From DASRLE01 sp964558455 (GTDB lineage: Bacteria; Verrucomicrobiota; Verrucomicrobiia; Limisphaerales; Palsa-1400), in contig CAZLEE010000023.1 in assembly GCA_964558455.1 (NCBI GenBank), positions 1-32,338 on the forward strand: a DNA stretch of 32,338 nt, in the 5' to 3' direction. The first letter of the stretch is position 1. Each line of letters starts with the position of its first letter. Position numbers and translations under genes: made by a program. Below are positions 14,774 to 24,087 of the stretch, one piece after another. Under the pieces are notes generated by a model. The model was not told the origin of the DNA and searched no databases. It saw only the letters and a list, made by a program, of their open reading frames with translations.

Positions 14774-16483
14774 TTACTTGCCCGCATTGCGCATGGCTCT
14801 GGCAATTTCCTCCGGGGTATGCGCCCGATTGCCCATTGGATCGATGATTGTTTGGGTGACGAGAACCATCCGCACTTTTTTTTCGCCCGAAGGTTGGTGG
14901 GTCATTACTTCTCCAAGCACCAGCGTTTGGCCGTCCCAAAGTTCGCAAATGCGGGAAGAAATTAAATTAGTGTTGTTGCCTCGGAGGCGGGTCGCAATAA
15001 CCAAAGTTTTCATGGAGTATCCGTTCGATTTTACCGTGGATATGACATCCATTCCCCACCCGGAGGGTGGTTGTCCGTCTTGTGTGGCTATATGTGTTTG
15101 CCGCCCGCTCAGGATGGTGACTTTGGGGGCAAAAAGAAGCTTCGTGTCTGCACGTCGTTCGAGTGATGCCAATGCGGATCGGAATTGCTCGTCGTTGATT
15201 ATGGTCGTGAATTCGCTCCCCGGCTTTGTCCACTCAAGTTGAAATTCTGCCGCCGGCACCTCGTCCATATCGATAAACTTTCCTTCGATTGTCAATTGCG
15301 GCAGCGAAGCGGGGAGCGCGTCCTTGACGATTATGTTGGTGGCGGGCGTTGCGGGCGGGGCGTCCAAGGCGGCGAACATGAGCCGCGCGCCTGGCGACGT
15401 ATGCCATGATTCCCGCACCTGGTTTTGCCATTGGTCTTCCTTTTGTCCTTGGGCGGATTGAAATGCCCCAAACAACAGCACGATGGCTGGCACAACAAAA
15501 ATCGCCGTCGCAATCCTGGCTGCCGCGCCTGGCCGGCCCGATGCGGGAACGCCGCCGCCGTCCGAGATGCGGAGCAGCCGCTCCACCCGTTTTCCCAATT
15601 GCGAGCGAAACCCGCCGTTCACGCCGACCCAACCCCAGCCGCGCGCCGCCCTCATTTCCTGCGCGAGACTGACCAGGCATTTCGCCAGCGCGTCCGGGCC
15701 GTCCGGCACCAGGGCGGCAGATTCGTCCGCCACCAACTCTGCCGTGCTGTGGAGCGATCTTCGCGTCCACCAAACCAGCGGATGCCACCACAACAGCGCG
15801 CCCGCCAAATCCGCCAGCAAAAACCATATCGGGTCCATGGCGGCCAAGTGCGCCAGTTCATGCGCCAGCACCGCCTCCTGCTCCGCCACGCTCAATTTCG
15901 CTTCAAAGTCCGGCGGCAATCCCACCACCGGCCGCAAAATTCCGAACGCCATCGGACTGATCGCTTGCGGCATCCGCAGCAACGCAACCTCCCGGCGCAG
16001 ACCCACGCATTTGGCGACGGACGCAACCCGGTCCCGCAAAATGGGGTCGAATATTTTTTGGCGCCGGCGCAAGATGAGCAAAAGAAATTGCGCCACACCC
16101 ATTCGTCCCAGCACCACGACCGTTCCCGCCAGCCAAACCCACGCCGGCCACCACATTGCGTCCGGCGTCGGCGGATGATTCAAAACCACTGCCGCCGCGC
16201 CATGCGCCATGGGCGCTTTGTCCCGCGTGACGACGAGGTTTGATGCGTTTGCTTTCTCCATTTTCCGTCCGAGCAGAAAAACCGCCGTTCCCTGGCCGAA
16301 TCCAGTCCACTCCGAAACCGGCAATAACAGGAGGCAGACAACGGTGATTTGCCATGCCGTCCGCTGCCAGATGGCAGGGCGGAAAAAGCGTTGCGCCATG
16401 TAACCGAGCGCTGCCAGGCAGCAGACTTCCGCGCCCACCACGGCCAGCAAATGGGACCAAAATGTCAGATCGGGAAAACTCAT
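14774..16483 (-). CDS. M56-family (BlaR1-like) membrane metallopeptidase with a large extracytoplasmic C-terminus
   Basis: A protein of 569 residues. The membrane part holds segments near residues 10-30, 42-57, 112-138 and 320-345 (for example ITVVCLLLLPV and AIFVVPAIVLLFGAF). The peptidase domain has HELAH (208-212) with the downstream acid in STAELVADESAAL (about 249), as in BlaR1/MecR1. There is no penicillin-binding sensor domain. The C-terminal 220 residues outside the membrane contain SALASLERRADTKLLFAP followed by KVTILSGRQTHIATQDGQ. That text resembles the conserved core found in secretin-like and related verrucomicrobial envelope proteins. BlaR-type proteins cleave their partner repressor when a signal arrives; here the repressor gene overlaps by four bases upstream. 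The inducer is unknown. Confidence 0.85.
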   Translation of the reverse strand: MSFPDLTFWSHLLAVVGAEVCCLAALGYMAQRFFRPAIWQRTAWQITVVCLLLLPVSEWTGFGQGTAVFLLGRKMEKANASNLVVTRDKAPMAHGAAAVVLNHPPTPDAMWWPAWVWLAGTVVVLGRMGVAQFLLLILRRRQKIFDPILRDRVASVAKCVGLRREVALLRMPQAISPMAFGILRPVVGLPPDFEAKLSVAEQEAVLAHELAHLAAMDPIWFLLADLAGALLWWHPLVWWTRRSLHSTAELVADESAALVPDGPDALAKCLVSLAQEMRAARGWGWVGVNGGFRSQLGKRVERLLRISDGGGVPASGRPGAAARIATAIFVVPAIVLLFGAFQSAQGQKEDQWQNQVRESWHTSPGARLMFAALDAPPATPATNIIVKDALPASLPQLTIEGKFIDMDEVPAAEFQLEWTKPGSEFTTIINDEQFRSALASLERRADTKLLFAPKVTILSGRQTHIATQDGQPPSGWGMDVISTVKSNGYSMKTLVIATRLRGNNTNLISSRICELWDGQTLVLGEVMTHQPSGEKKVRMVLVTQTIIDPMGNRAHTPEEIARAMRNAGK

Positions 16484-16866
16484 AATCCTTTCTTTCTTTT
16501 TGCGATGAGCGCCTCCAGCCGGGTCAATTCTTCCCGGCTGATTTGCCGGGTGATTAATAAATGCGCGATCATGTCCGCCAGGTTGCCTTCAAAAAGCCGT
16601 TCGATGAAATGGGATGAAATCTTGCGCGTCACCTCTTCGGCCTTGATGGCGGGGCGATAGAGGAATTTCCGTTCGATTTGGCGGTGGCGGACCAGTCCGC
16701 GCGCCTCCATTTTCCGCAACATCGTGGCGATGGTTGTGTAGGCCAGGGTCTCTTCCGCGGACACGGCCTGATGCACATCCGCCACCGTGGCCTCGGCGCG
16801 TTGCCAGAGTATTTTAAGGATTTTGAGCTGCAAGTCTCCCAGCCGATATACCTTGGATGGAGTCAT
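16480..16866 (-). CDS. BlaI/MecI/CopY-family repressor
   Basis: A protein of 128 residues, the normal length. The winged helix is at residues 8-72 (LGDLQLKILKILWQRAEATV, ADVHQAV, AYTTIATMLRKMEARGLVRH, RKFLYRP). The C-terminal helices GNLADMIAHLLITRQISREEL form the dimerisation part. The AYTTIATMLRKMEARGL helix is the hallmark of this family. The gene overlaps the M56 peptidase by four bases, which is the standard repressor-sensor arrangement. It probably represses its own operon by binding the dyad at 16886-16898 and is inactivated by cleavage by the peptidase. No beta-lactamase or copper gene lies next to it, so the regulated target may be elsewhere or may be the peptidase itself. Confidence 0.92.
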   Translation of the reverse strand: MTPSKVYRLGDLQLKILKILWQRAEATVADVHQAVSAEETLAYTTIATMLRKMEARGLVRHRQIERKFLYRPAIKAEEVTRKISSHFIERLFEGNLADMIAHLLITRQISREELTRLEALIAKRKKGL

Positions 16867-16885
16867 AACATTACCAAGATAATAT

Positions 16886-16898
16886 TACTATGGTAGTA
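16886..16898. promoter_or_regulatory. Candidate BlaI-type operator
   Basis: A perfect dyad TACTA-TGG-TAGTA, 20 bp upstream of the repressor start at 16866. A second short palindrome, TAATATTA, lies beside it at 16880-16887, and TTGCAA-like and TATTAT-like elements suggest that the promoter is in the same place. The 13-bp form with TACTA/TAGTA-like halves is of the kind bound by BlaI/MecI proteins. The binding is inferred. Confidence 0.5.
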
Positions 16899-16957
16899 GT
16901 TGCAAGCAAAATTTTTTCCGTTTTTCGGACAGGAAACAAATTGCCGGGCGGCACTTC

Positions 16958-19900
16958 CTATTTTGATTTGTCCGGCGGGGTGGGGGTGGTCATCGGGGGC
17001 GGCGGGGTTGCGGCGTCTTTCAACGTCTTAAACGGATGCAACAGTTCCATGATGACGCGCGGGACGAATACCGGTTCCATGACCGGATTTTGCAGCGTCC
17101 CTTTTATGTGATACTCAAATAATTTGCTGACGGGCGAGAAAACCGTGCTGAAAATCCGCCCGAACATCGGCATGTCGCGCAATAAGGCGGCTTCAACCCG
17201 CGCATTGATCTCTCCGTCCATCGTCACCGATCCCCGGTAATTAAGCCGGAAGGCGGAGGAATGGATGGACAGGTCCTCGCTCGTCACCGCGCCGTGGGCG
17301 ATGACAAAGGAGGCCGTGGCGGAGCGGGCGCGGCTGTTGCCGGCTCCCGGCGCGATAGCGTCAAGCACGGGCGACAGCAGCCCGAAGGGTTTGATGTCCC
17401 AGAGCAGCGCGTCATACACCCGGATGTCGCCGTGGCCCCGCCAGTCGTTCCGGTCCGCAGTGATGGGGCCGGTCAGGGCGATGTCGCTGTCGAAGCGGCC
17501 TTCCACCTTGTTGGTTTTGCCCGTCAGCCCCGTCATGAGGGCGGACAAATCAATATTTTGGACGGAGAAATTGGCGTTGAAATCCGGCTGGCCACCCGGC
17601 TTGCTGTCAAATATAATCCATCCCGTCGCCGACCCGTTGTAAGGGGTTGCCGTGATGCGGGTCACGGCCACCCGCGATCCCGTCCAATCCACCGTTCCGG
17701 CGACGCGGCCGGCCTCGAGCGCCTCGTAATGGACGGGGGTGGCGCCGATCAGGAAATGCAGGTCAACGTCCAGCGCGTTGGTGAGGGAAAATGAGCCGGA
17801 AACCGACACGGAGGGCGGCGAGTCGAAGCGCAGGTGTTTCAGGAAGTCGGGCGAATCAGCCTGAAGCAGGCGGTTGAGCAGGGTGGGGTCGAGGCGGCCC
17901 GCCGCGTTGGTCAGGCTGGCCACCTGCCTGCCAAAATCACACTTGGACCACGGCAGCCGGGCGTGGAATTGGCGGTTTGACACCGAAAGGTCGTTCACGA
18001 TCAGGATCAGGTTCGTGTAGTCCGCCCCGGCGTTCAAAAAAGCCACCGGTTCGCCGCGCACCACAAAATTCGTGGCCCGGACGGTGGCGGTAAAACCAAC
18101 GCCCCACGGCGCCTGCCAGCCTCCGTGGATTTCCGCGTGGACGACGGGCGGCTGCCGGAAGGTCAATTTATCCAGGATATGCTCCCGTCCGGGCGGCAAA
18201 AGCGGGATGGCGGCCTTCGGGTCCAGACGGCTATCAATAATATACTTAAAACCCTGCGGGGCGCTTGTGTAATCCAGGTCGATCTCGCCGTCGGGCCGGT
18301 CCGCGTGCAAACGGGAAACGTGCCAGCAACGGTCCGCATAAGCGACGTGGCCCGATGCCGAACGGACCGGCATTCCCCGGAACGCCGCCGATTGCGTGGT
18401 GAAATCCCCCGCGATTTGGAGCGACGCATCCATGGCGGCGGCCGGGTCGGCCGGCGGATTTTCCCAGGAGGGCAGGATGACGCGCAAGCTGGCGTTGACC
18501 TTGGGCGCGTTGCTCCATTCCAATTGCGCCAGCCATTCCCGCGCCGGGCGCGAGAGCAACCGCGCAATCGCGTGCGGATCAAAGTCGGCCGTGCCATGGC
18601 CGTGGAATTCACGCGAGGCGACGTCGAGATTGCCTTCCGCGTCGATGTGTCCGTCGTAAAGTTCGCCCCGGAAATTTTCCAGCGTGAGCAGGGGGGCGCG
18701 CCAGCGGCTCGACCAGCTCAGATGGTGTATCTGGAGCTTGGGGCTGACCATCTCGCGCGTTTCCGCGTGGCCGTTGAATATCCAGGGGGCGATCATCCGC
18801 CACGGTCCGTAACCGGCCATGTTGGCGGGCGTTTCCTGGGCGCGGACGGCTTCGCCCTCCAGGGTGATTTCGCGGGCCGTGCCCCAACGCGATTGCGCGT
18901 TGACCAGGTGCAATTCGCCGGAGGCCAGCACAGGCAGGAAGTTCGAGGCAGCCAGTGTGGCGGCGCCTTTCCACGAAACTTGCGCCGCTTCGCACTTGTC
19001 GCGGCCGGCGATTTTACAATCCGCCGCGTCCAGTTGGACTTGGGTTTCAAAATTGGAATCCGGTATCCGGGCAAACGCCAGTCCGGCGGAAAGGAGCCGG
19101 CTCCGACCCCACGGGGTGTCCGGATTTTCGGCTGAGCATTTGACTTGCAGGAAGGTTTGGCGTCCGGGGTCCGACAACCGGGCGCAGGCCCCTTCCACCG
19201 TCAGCGCCGTCGCACGGCCCCACGGGGTCCGGACTTCGGGCGCGCGAAAATTCATTTCCGCGTGGAAAGTGTTGATGTCGCCTCCATCGGCTCCGGTTTC
19301 GATTTGTAGGACGGGGGTTCCGTTGAAATGGATTTGGCGCGCGATGCGCTGGATTTGCCTCAGGTGCGCCTCAAACGCGCCGTTCGTGACGCCGCCGCCG
19401 CCCAGCGGAAATTTCCAGTCGCGCAACTGGCTGACGTGCGTGATGCCGCCGATGACATCGAGTTGGATGCCGAGGAAAAGGCCGCGGCAGGTTTCGAGGC
19501 GGGCGACATCATTGGAATAAAATTGCAAGTCAAGGGCGACGTTGTTGAGCACGAGCGCATCGCCTTTTTTTTCCGAGACCGGAAGTTCCAATTGGGCGGA
19601 CGAGACCAGGAGTGAACGCACGTTCACCTGGGAATGGAGCAACGCATCCCAACTCAACTCCAATTCCGCGCGGCGGGCGGAGAGTCGCGGGCTTAGTGGC
19701 TGATGGAAGCGCTTGAACGCCGCATCCTCGATGATGACCGATGGCCCGCGTCTCCAGCCCAACTGCATGTTGCTGAATTCGGCGGTGATGCCGTGCGCTT
19801 CCAATCGCCGCAGCATGGGCCGTTTCACATAGTCCGGCAATCCAACCAAATGCAGGTAAGCCACCGCCGCCACCACCACGAACACCGCCAGCCAAACCGT

Positions 19901-19966
19901 TATCCTGCACCACCGGAAAACAGACCAAACGCGGCGCACGATCGGATTTTGGAAAAACGATGCCAT
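16958..19966 (-). CDS. AsmA-like inner-membrane protein with a large periplasmic region
   Basis: A protein of 1002 residues. One N-terminal membrane anchor (ITVWLAVFVVVAAVAYLHLV, about 23-42) is followed by GLPDYVKRPMLRRLEAHG and then a long repetitive beta-rich periplasmic region. It ends in an AsmA-type C-terminal domain: IALTGPITADRNDWRGHGDI, DALLWDIKPFGLLSPVLDAI, then ALLRDMPMFGRIFSTVFSPV and GTLQNPVMEPVFVPR, with a Pro/Thr tail. The family makes groove-shaped bridges implicated in lipid transfer or outer-membrane assembly. The start lies 10 bp after the DUF4340 gene, and it is the last gene of the HtrA-ABC-GldG-DUF4340 cluster. Other periplasmic proteins with AsmA-like ends exist, so the exact subfamily is open. 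Confidence 0.82.
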   Translation of the reverse strand: MASFFQNPIVRRVWSVFRWCRITVWLAVFVVVAAVAYLHLVGLPDYVKRPMLRRLEAHGITAEFSNMQLGWRRGPSVIIEDAAFKRFHQPLSPRLSARRAELELSWDALLHSQVNVRSLLVSSAQLELPVSEKKGDALVLNNVALDLQFYSNDVARLETCRGLFLGIQLDVIGGITHVSQLRDWKFPLGGGGVTNGAFEAHLRQIQRIARQIHFNGTPVLQIETGADGGDINTFHAEMNFRAPEVRTPWGRATALTVEGACARLSDPGRQTFLQVKCSAENPDTPWGRSRLLSAGLAFARIPDSNFETQVQLDAADCKIAGRDKCEAAQVSWKGAATLAASNFLPVLASGELHLVNAQSRWGTAREITLEGEAVRAQETPANMAGYGPWRMIAPWIFNGHAETREMVSPKLQIHHLSWSSRWRAPLLTLENFRGELYDGHIDAEGNLDVASREFHGHGTADFDPHAIARLLSRPAREWLAQLEWSNAPKVNASLRVILPSWENPPADPAAAMDASLQIAGDFTTQSAAFRGMPVRSASGHVAYADRCWHVSRLHADRPDGEIDLDYTSAPQGFKYIIDSRLDPKAAIPLLPPGREHILDKLTFRQPPVVHAEIHGGWQAPWGVGFTATVRATNFVVRGEPVAFLNAGADYTNLILIVNDLSVSNRQFHARLPWSKCDFGRQVASLTNAAGRLDPTLLNRLLQADSPDFLKHLRFDSPPSVSVSGSFSLTNALDVDLHFLIGATPVHYEALEAGRVAGTVDWTGSRVAVTRITATPYNGSATGWIIFDSKPGGQPDFNANFSVQNIDLSALMTGLTGKTNKVEGRFDSDIALTGPITADRNDWRGHGDIRVYDALLWDIKPFGLLSPVLDAIAPGAGNSRARSATASFVIAHGAVTSEDLSIHSSAFRLNYRGSVTMDGEINARVEAALLRDMPMFGRIFSTVFSPVSKLFEYHIKGTLQNPVMEPVFVPRVIMELLHPFKTLKDAATPPPPMTTPTPPDKSK

Positions 19967-19976
19967 GCCTTGGTGG

Positions 19977-21812
19977 TTAGTGGTAATAGCGCATTGCCGT
20001 CGGAATGGTCATGACTGTGTCCACAAAATTTTCGTATAAATCGACTGGAAATTCAAAAATAAGGCGTTGCCCGTCCTTCACCACTGACGCGTAAGGGTAA
20101 GAGTAGGGCGAGCGGTTTCCGAATTCGATTTCCAGAGTTTCCTTGCGATCGCCGCGTTTGACTTCGAAGGATAAACTCAAGTTCGTTTTGGCAAATCCGA
20201 ATCGCGGCAGGTTGGTCTCTCCCACGCCGCTCCAATAGACTGCGCGCAGTCCACCCAGCCGATGCACTCCTTCTTCCAACTGCAGCCAGTTGACCTCCGG
20301 CCCGCTGGAACCCGGCGCAAAAGTCCATTCGCCGTTCGGATCGCGCAGGTATTCCCTGGTCGCGCCTTGTTGATGGATGGTCAGGCTGACCACGTTGCTG
20401 GTGCCGAACGACCAGACGCTCCGGTCACGCATTTCCCAGGCGGCGTGCGGCAGGCGGCCGAAATCATCGGGATTGATCGCGTTCACATTTTTTTCGTCAG
20501 CGCGCCGCTCGAAAATCCGGCCGCTTTTGTTCGCCCCAAACTCGATTCGCGCAATGACGGAATGGCTCGCGCCGCCCGCTTGCAACGTATATCGCAAGAG
20601 CGGATGCTCCAATCCGTAGGCCGCCAGATCCGTTGCCACCGTCTTCTCGGTTTGTGTCGTCATGTTGGTAAAGGCGGCCAGCCAGTCCCGCATCAGAACC
20701 GCATCAACCGGGAAGGTCGTTCCATCCTGTGCCTGCCATTGTCCGTCGCTTTGTTTTTGGACGCTGAACCGTTCCCCTCCTTCGCCCTGCACCTGGATGG
20801 CGGCGATGGAGCCGGGCGGCACGCTGATCAAATGATAATCCAGGAAATTGGAATAGGCGTTTTGCCAGGCTCGCACCGGTTCGCGGGGGATGATGACAAT
20901 GTTGCTTGGATCCTGCCGTCGCGCGAAAGCGAAGTCGGGATAATTGCTCAAGGTCAGGCCCATCTGCAATTCCGCGGCCAGGTTTGTGCCTTGCCAGAAC
21001 GACAAATCCAGATTCGGCGTCTCGGGCGAGGTTTGCAATCCGTACGGTTCCAGATCGGCTTTGGGGTTGTCAGAAACAAATTGCCGCGCCCGCAATTTGT
21101 CCAATTGTTCCAGCAGTTGGTTGACTTTCGCCGTGTCCGCCCGCGCCACGACCGGGTTGGTCATCATCCAGAGGTTGTTGGTTGGATTGCGCTCCAGATC
21201 AAATTCTTTTCCAGTGGAACGCACCTGGATGAATTGAAACGGCGTTTGCGCCAGATTCAGCAAAGCCGGGTCGCGCCATTGATCCTTGTCGGACGGCACC
21301 AATTGCAGGAAGGCCGTGTTGACCAGGTAAATATCCGGGTTGCCCACCACTTCCAAAAACACCTGGTCGCCCGCGATGGCGGATTGGCCGATGAGAATTT
21401 TGTGCGCCCCGCCGGGACCGCTCACGGCAATTTCAACCTGCGCCTCGGCAAATCCGTATTTTTCCTGCGCCTCCGGCTCGTTTTTCAATTCCTCGGCCGT
21501 GATGCGTTCCTGCCATTCCAATTTGGGCAGCAACGCCAGCAACGCCTGGATCAGCCCGGCTTGGGCCGGGTAGGGGATGGGCCGGGTCAATTTCCAGCCG
21601 GGATTCGAACCTTCCGTTCGCACGGCGATGATTTCGCTGGCGTGTCGCGGTTTGATTTCGATGTTGGTTACGGATGAGGGATCAAAACCCGGCAGGATGA
21701 TCCGGCTGGCGGCGCGCAGGTGTTGCGCGCGGATGGGCCGGTCCACCGTCCAAATGAGGGCAAAAAGGATCGCGGCTGCAGCCAGCAAAATGCCGGTCGG
21801 CTTCCAATTCAT
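19977..21812 (-). CDS. DUF4340 domain-containing membrane-anchored protein
   Basis: A protein of 611 residues. The N-terminal anchor is MNWKPTGILLAAAAILFALIWTVDRPI. The rest is periplasmic with repeated DUF4340 units: one ends near LEVVGNPDIYLVNTAFLQLV, another is seen at DLEPYGLQTSPETPNLDLSF, and a third at SFGTSNVVSLTIHQQG. Members of this family usually sit directly behind a GldG-like gene in an ABC export locus, as here (gap of 36 bp to the GldG-like gene). The biochemical role is unknown; it is thought to be an envelope partner of the transporter. It is followed after 10 bp by the AsmA-like gene, so the two are almost certainly cotranscribed. Confidence 0.85.
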   Translation of the reverse strand: MNWKPTGILLAAAAILFALIWTVDRPIRAQHLRAASRIILPGFDPSSVTNIEIKPRHASEIIAVRTEGSNPGWKLTRPIPYPAQAGLIQALLALLPKLEWQERITAEELKNEPEAQEKYGFAEAQVEIAVSGPGGAHKILIGQSAIAGDQVFLEVVGNPDIYLVNTAFLQLVPSDKDQWRDPALLNLAQTPFQFIQVRSTGKEFDLERNPTNNLWMMTNPVVARADTAKVNQLLEQLDKLRARQFVSDNPKADLEPYGLQTSPETPNLDLSFWQGTNLAAELQMGLTLSNYPDFAFARRQDPSNIVIIPREPVRAWQNAYSNFLDYHLISVPPGSIAAIQVQGEGGERFSVQKQSDGQWQAQDGTTFPVDAVLMRDWLAAFTNMTTQTEKTVATDLAAYGLEHPLLRYTLQAGGASHSVIARIEFGANKSGRIFERRADEKNVNAINPDDFGRLPHAAWEMRDRSVWSFGTSNVVSLTIHQQGATREYLRDPNGEWTFAPGSSGPEVNWLQLEEGVHRLGGLRAVYWSGVGETNLPRFGFAKTNLSLSFEVKRGDRKETLEIEFGNRSPYSYPYASVVKDGQRLIFEFPVDLYENFVDTVMTIPTAMRYYH

Positions 21813-21848
21813 GTCCGCCTCCAGTACAAAGCAAAATGACTCACGATA

Positions 21849-23336
21849 TCAGCTCCGTCGCCGCAACCACACCAACCCGCCCAGCAACAACACGCCGCCG
21901 GGCATTCCGACCAGGAGCAGCCAGCGGAGCGTGCGTTCATGCGCGGGGGTGATGTAGGTTTTGAATTCCTTGATCGGACGCGGCCCCAAGCCGCTCAACA
22001 TCATTTGCGGCTGCTGCAAGAGCCAGCCCAAGGCCTGATGCGCGAAAAGATGATTGCCGACCGAGTCAATCGCCTGGTCGTCCAGAAAGTCCGAGTCTCC
22101 CGCCACCACGATGCGCGTTCCCCGCCCACCCGGCGAGTTGACTCCTTGTATGTCGCCTTGCTCCACCGCCGCGAGCAAACCAAAGGATCCGCGTTGTTTG
22201 AACTCATTGCTGCCTTGGGGACTCGTCGCCGCCAGAATCGTGATTTGCGGCGCGCCCGGTATTTTTGACTGTTCCCCCCAGACTTCCCTCGGCAATACCA
22301 TCATCAGCGGCATCCTGTTTGTGCCGCCCGCGAGGGGGTCCATGATGACATGCGTGCCCAGTTTGGCCGTCAAAAAGGTTGTGTCGGTGATTTTGAAATT
22401 TTCGTCTAGTTCCCTGATCCGGTTGTTGTCGTTGCCCAGGTGAATGCCCCAATCCATCAGGACGGATTCCAGGCCCGACCGCACGGTCAGGAGGGCCAGC
22501 AGCCGTCCGCCTTGTTTTAAATAAGTTGCGATCTTGGCCAGTTCTTCCACCGGTATTTTGCCTTCTTTCTCGCTGGCCGCCACGATCAGCAGCGCGCAAT
22601 CCGCCGGTATCCTGTTCGTCCCTTGCAGGGAAAGCTTGGTCCAGGTGCCATTGTCGTCCGTTTTGATCATCGCCGCCAATTTGGAATAGCCGACATTTTC
22701 CCTGTTGTTTCCGGGATCGTTTTCACCGTGGCCGGTTAAAAAGCAGGCCTTCAACTGCCGCGGATTGCACACGTCATAAATGTCCCGGCTGAAATACATT
22801 TCTCCCAAATACGCGTTGCGCCGCACATATTTGCCCCGGCCCGTGATCAGATCGTTGTAATCGTAACTCGCCAGTTCCTTGGCGTACACCACTTTGGTCG
22901 CCCCCCCGCTTTCGATTTGCACGAAATCCTTCTCGCTCAAATTGGTTTGACCGGATTTGGTCAGAAATTCCTTCGCCGCCCCGATTTCCCGGTCATAGTC
23001 CAGTGTGTGGACGTGGATATAACGCGGACAGGCTTGCTGATATTCGGTCAGCAAGGCTGCGGTCAGCCCGTAGATTTCCTCGTTTTGGCCGTGCGGCTCG
23101 AAAAAGATCGTGATCTCCACGTCGTTGGTCAGGCTGTCCAACACATGAACCGTTTGCTCCGAAAGTTTGAAGTCCGAATCGCGGTCCATGTGGAATCGCT
23201 TGTAATGCCCCCCTGCCACGTAATTGACCATCACCACCACGGCCAGCGCCGCCGCCGCCGCCAGAAGCAGGTTCAGCCAGTTGAGCAGGCGTCGCCCCTG
23301 GGAAAAACCGGAATTGGAATGATCGGGCGTGGCCAT
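21849..23336 (-). CDS. GldG-like ABC-transport auxiliary protein
   Basis: A protein of 495 residues with one membrane helix at each end: WLNLLLAAAAALAVVVMVNYVA (20-41) and LRWLLLVGMPGGVLLLGGLVWL (about 469-490). Between them is the periplasmic GldG/ABC-type uncharacterised transport domain: DFKLSEQTVHVLDSLTNDVE, ITIFFEPHGQNEEIYGLTAA, LKACFLTGHGENDPGNN, and the late core RIVVAGDSDFLDDQAIDSVGN. In Bacteroidetes GldG works with GldA and GldF in gliding or protein secretion; in verrucomicrobia the same trio is found without other gliding genes, so gliding is not implied. Its ATG lies one base after the permease stop, which indicates translational coupling. Confidence 0.88.
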   Translation of the reverse strand: MATPDHSNSGFSQGRRLLNWLNLLLAAAAALAVVVMVNYVAGGHYKRFHMDRDSDFKLSEQTVHVLDSLTNDVEITIFFEPHGQNEEIYGLTAALLTEYQQACPRYIHVHTLDYDREIGAAKEFLTKSGQTNLSEKDFVQIESGGATKVVYAKELASYDYNDLITGRGKYVRRNAYLGEMYFSRDIYDVCNPRQLKACFLTGHGENDPGNNRENVGYSKLAAMIKTDDNGTWTKLSLQGTNRIPADCALLIVAASEKEGKIPVEELAKIATYLKQGGRLLALLTVRSGLESVLMDWGIHLGNDNNRIRELDENFKITDTTFLTAKLGTHVIMDPLAGGTNRMPLMMVLPREVWGEQSKIPGAPQITILAATSPQGSNEFKQRGSFGLLAAVEQGDIQGVNSPGGRGTRIVVAGDSDFLDDQAIDSVGNHLFAHQALGWLLQQPQMMLSGLGPRPIKEFKTYITPAHERTLRWLLLVGMPGGVLLLGGLVWLRRRS

Positions 23337-23337
23337 G

Positions 23338-24087
23338 TTATTTCCAGCGGCGGCTTTCGACCGCCCGGTGGGTTAAAAATAAAAAGAAGAATGTAGCTGT
23401 CAAATAAAATACGATGCAGCGGGTGTCCACCACTCCGCCCGCAAATTCCTGCATCTGCCGCCGCACGCAAATGCTGTTCAGGGTTTCAACCTGCCAGGTC
23501 TTGTGCAGCGCCGCTTCGTCCGCCAGGAAGCTTAACAAAAAAAACGCCGTTCCCACGGCAAAGCTGGTGACCGCCGCCACGATCTGGTTGCGGGACAGCG
23601 CCGACGCGAAGCAGCCGATCGCCATGTAAAGCGAGCCGAGCAGGAAAATCCCCAGGTAGGTGCTGCACAATGTTCCGCCCTGCACCAGGTTTGATCCGTT
23701 CGTGAACGCGTTGAGCAAAAACACGCATCCGAGCAGCGGCAGCCACATGATCATGAAAAACACCAGCGCGGCCGTGAATTTCGCCATCACCACCGCCATA
23801 TCCCCCACCGGCGCCGTCATCAGCGTCTCATATGTTCCCGAAGACTTTTCCAGCGCGAACAGCCGCATCGTGATCAGCGGCGCCGAAAAGAGCAGGATGA
23901 TCCAGAAGAGGAGGTTCAGGAATATTTCCGTGATGGGCATGGGGATTGATTCCCCCTGCAATTTGTCCAGCAACGTGTAAAAACTGATCCCCATCAGAAA
24001 AACCGCCCCGGCAATCACGATGTAGCCGATCCACGAAAGAAAAAACGTCCCCAATTCCCGCCGCGTCAGTGTCAGATAGGCTTGCAT
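23338..24087 (-). CDS. ABC transporter permease (GldF-like)
   Basis: A protein of 249 residues starting MQAYLTLTRRELGTFFLSW at ATG 24087; the open frame runs further upstream but that part is the shadow of the ATPase gene. Six membrane segments are visible, among them YIVIAGAVFLMGISFYTLL, LNLLFWIILLFSAPLI, FTAALVFFMIMWLPLLGCVF, LGIFLLGSLYMAIGCFA, ASALSRNQIVAAVTSFAV and CIVFYLTATFFFLFL. The coupling helix region MRLFALEKSSGTYETLMTAP is typical of ABC-2 permeases. Its ATG overlaps the ATPase stop by one base (TGATG), and the GldG-like gene follows directly. Confidence 0.9.
   Translation of the reverse strand: MQAYLTLTRRELGTFFLSWIGYIVIAGAVFLMGISFYTLLDKLQGESIPMPITEIFLNLLFWIILLFSAPLITMRLFALEKSSGTYETLMTAPVGDMAVVMAKFTAALVFFMIMWLPLLGCVFLLNAFTNGSNLVQGGTLCSTYLGIFLLGSLYMAIGCFASALSRNQIVAAVTSFAVGTAFFLLSFLADEAALHKTWQVETLNSICVRRQMQEFAGGVVDTRCIVFYLTATFFFLFLTHRAVESRRWK

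Noticed and set aside
20262..21677. Plus-strand open frame of 471 codons
   Set aside because: Antisense to the DUF4340 gene, no domain, composition typical of a shadow.
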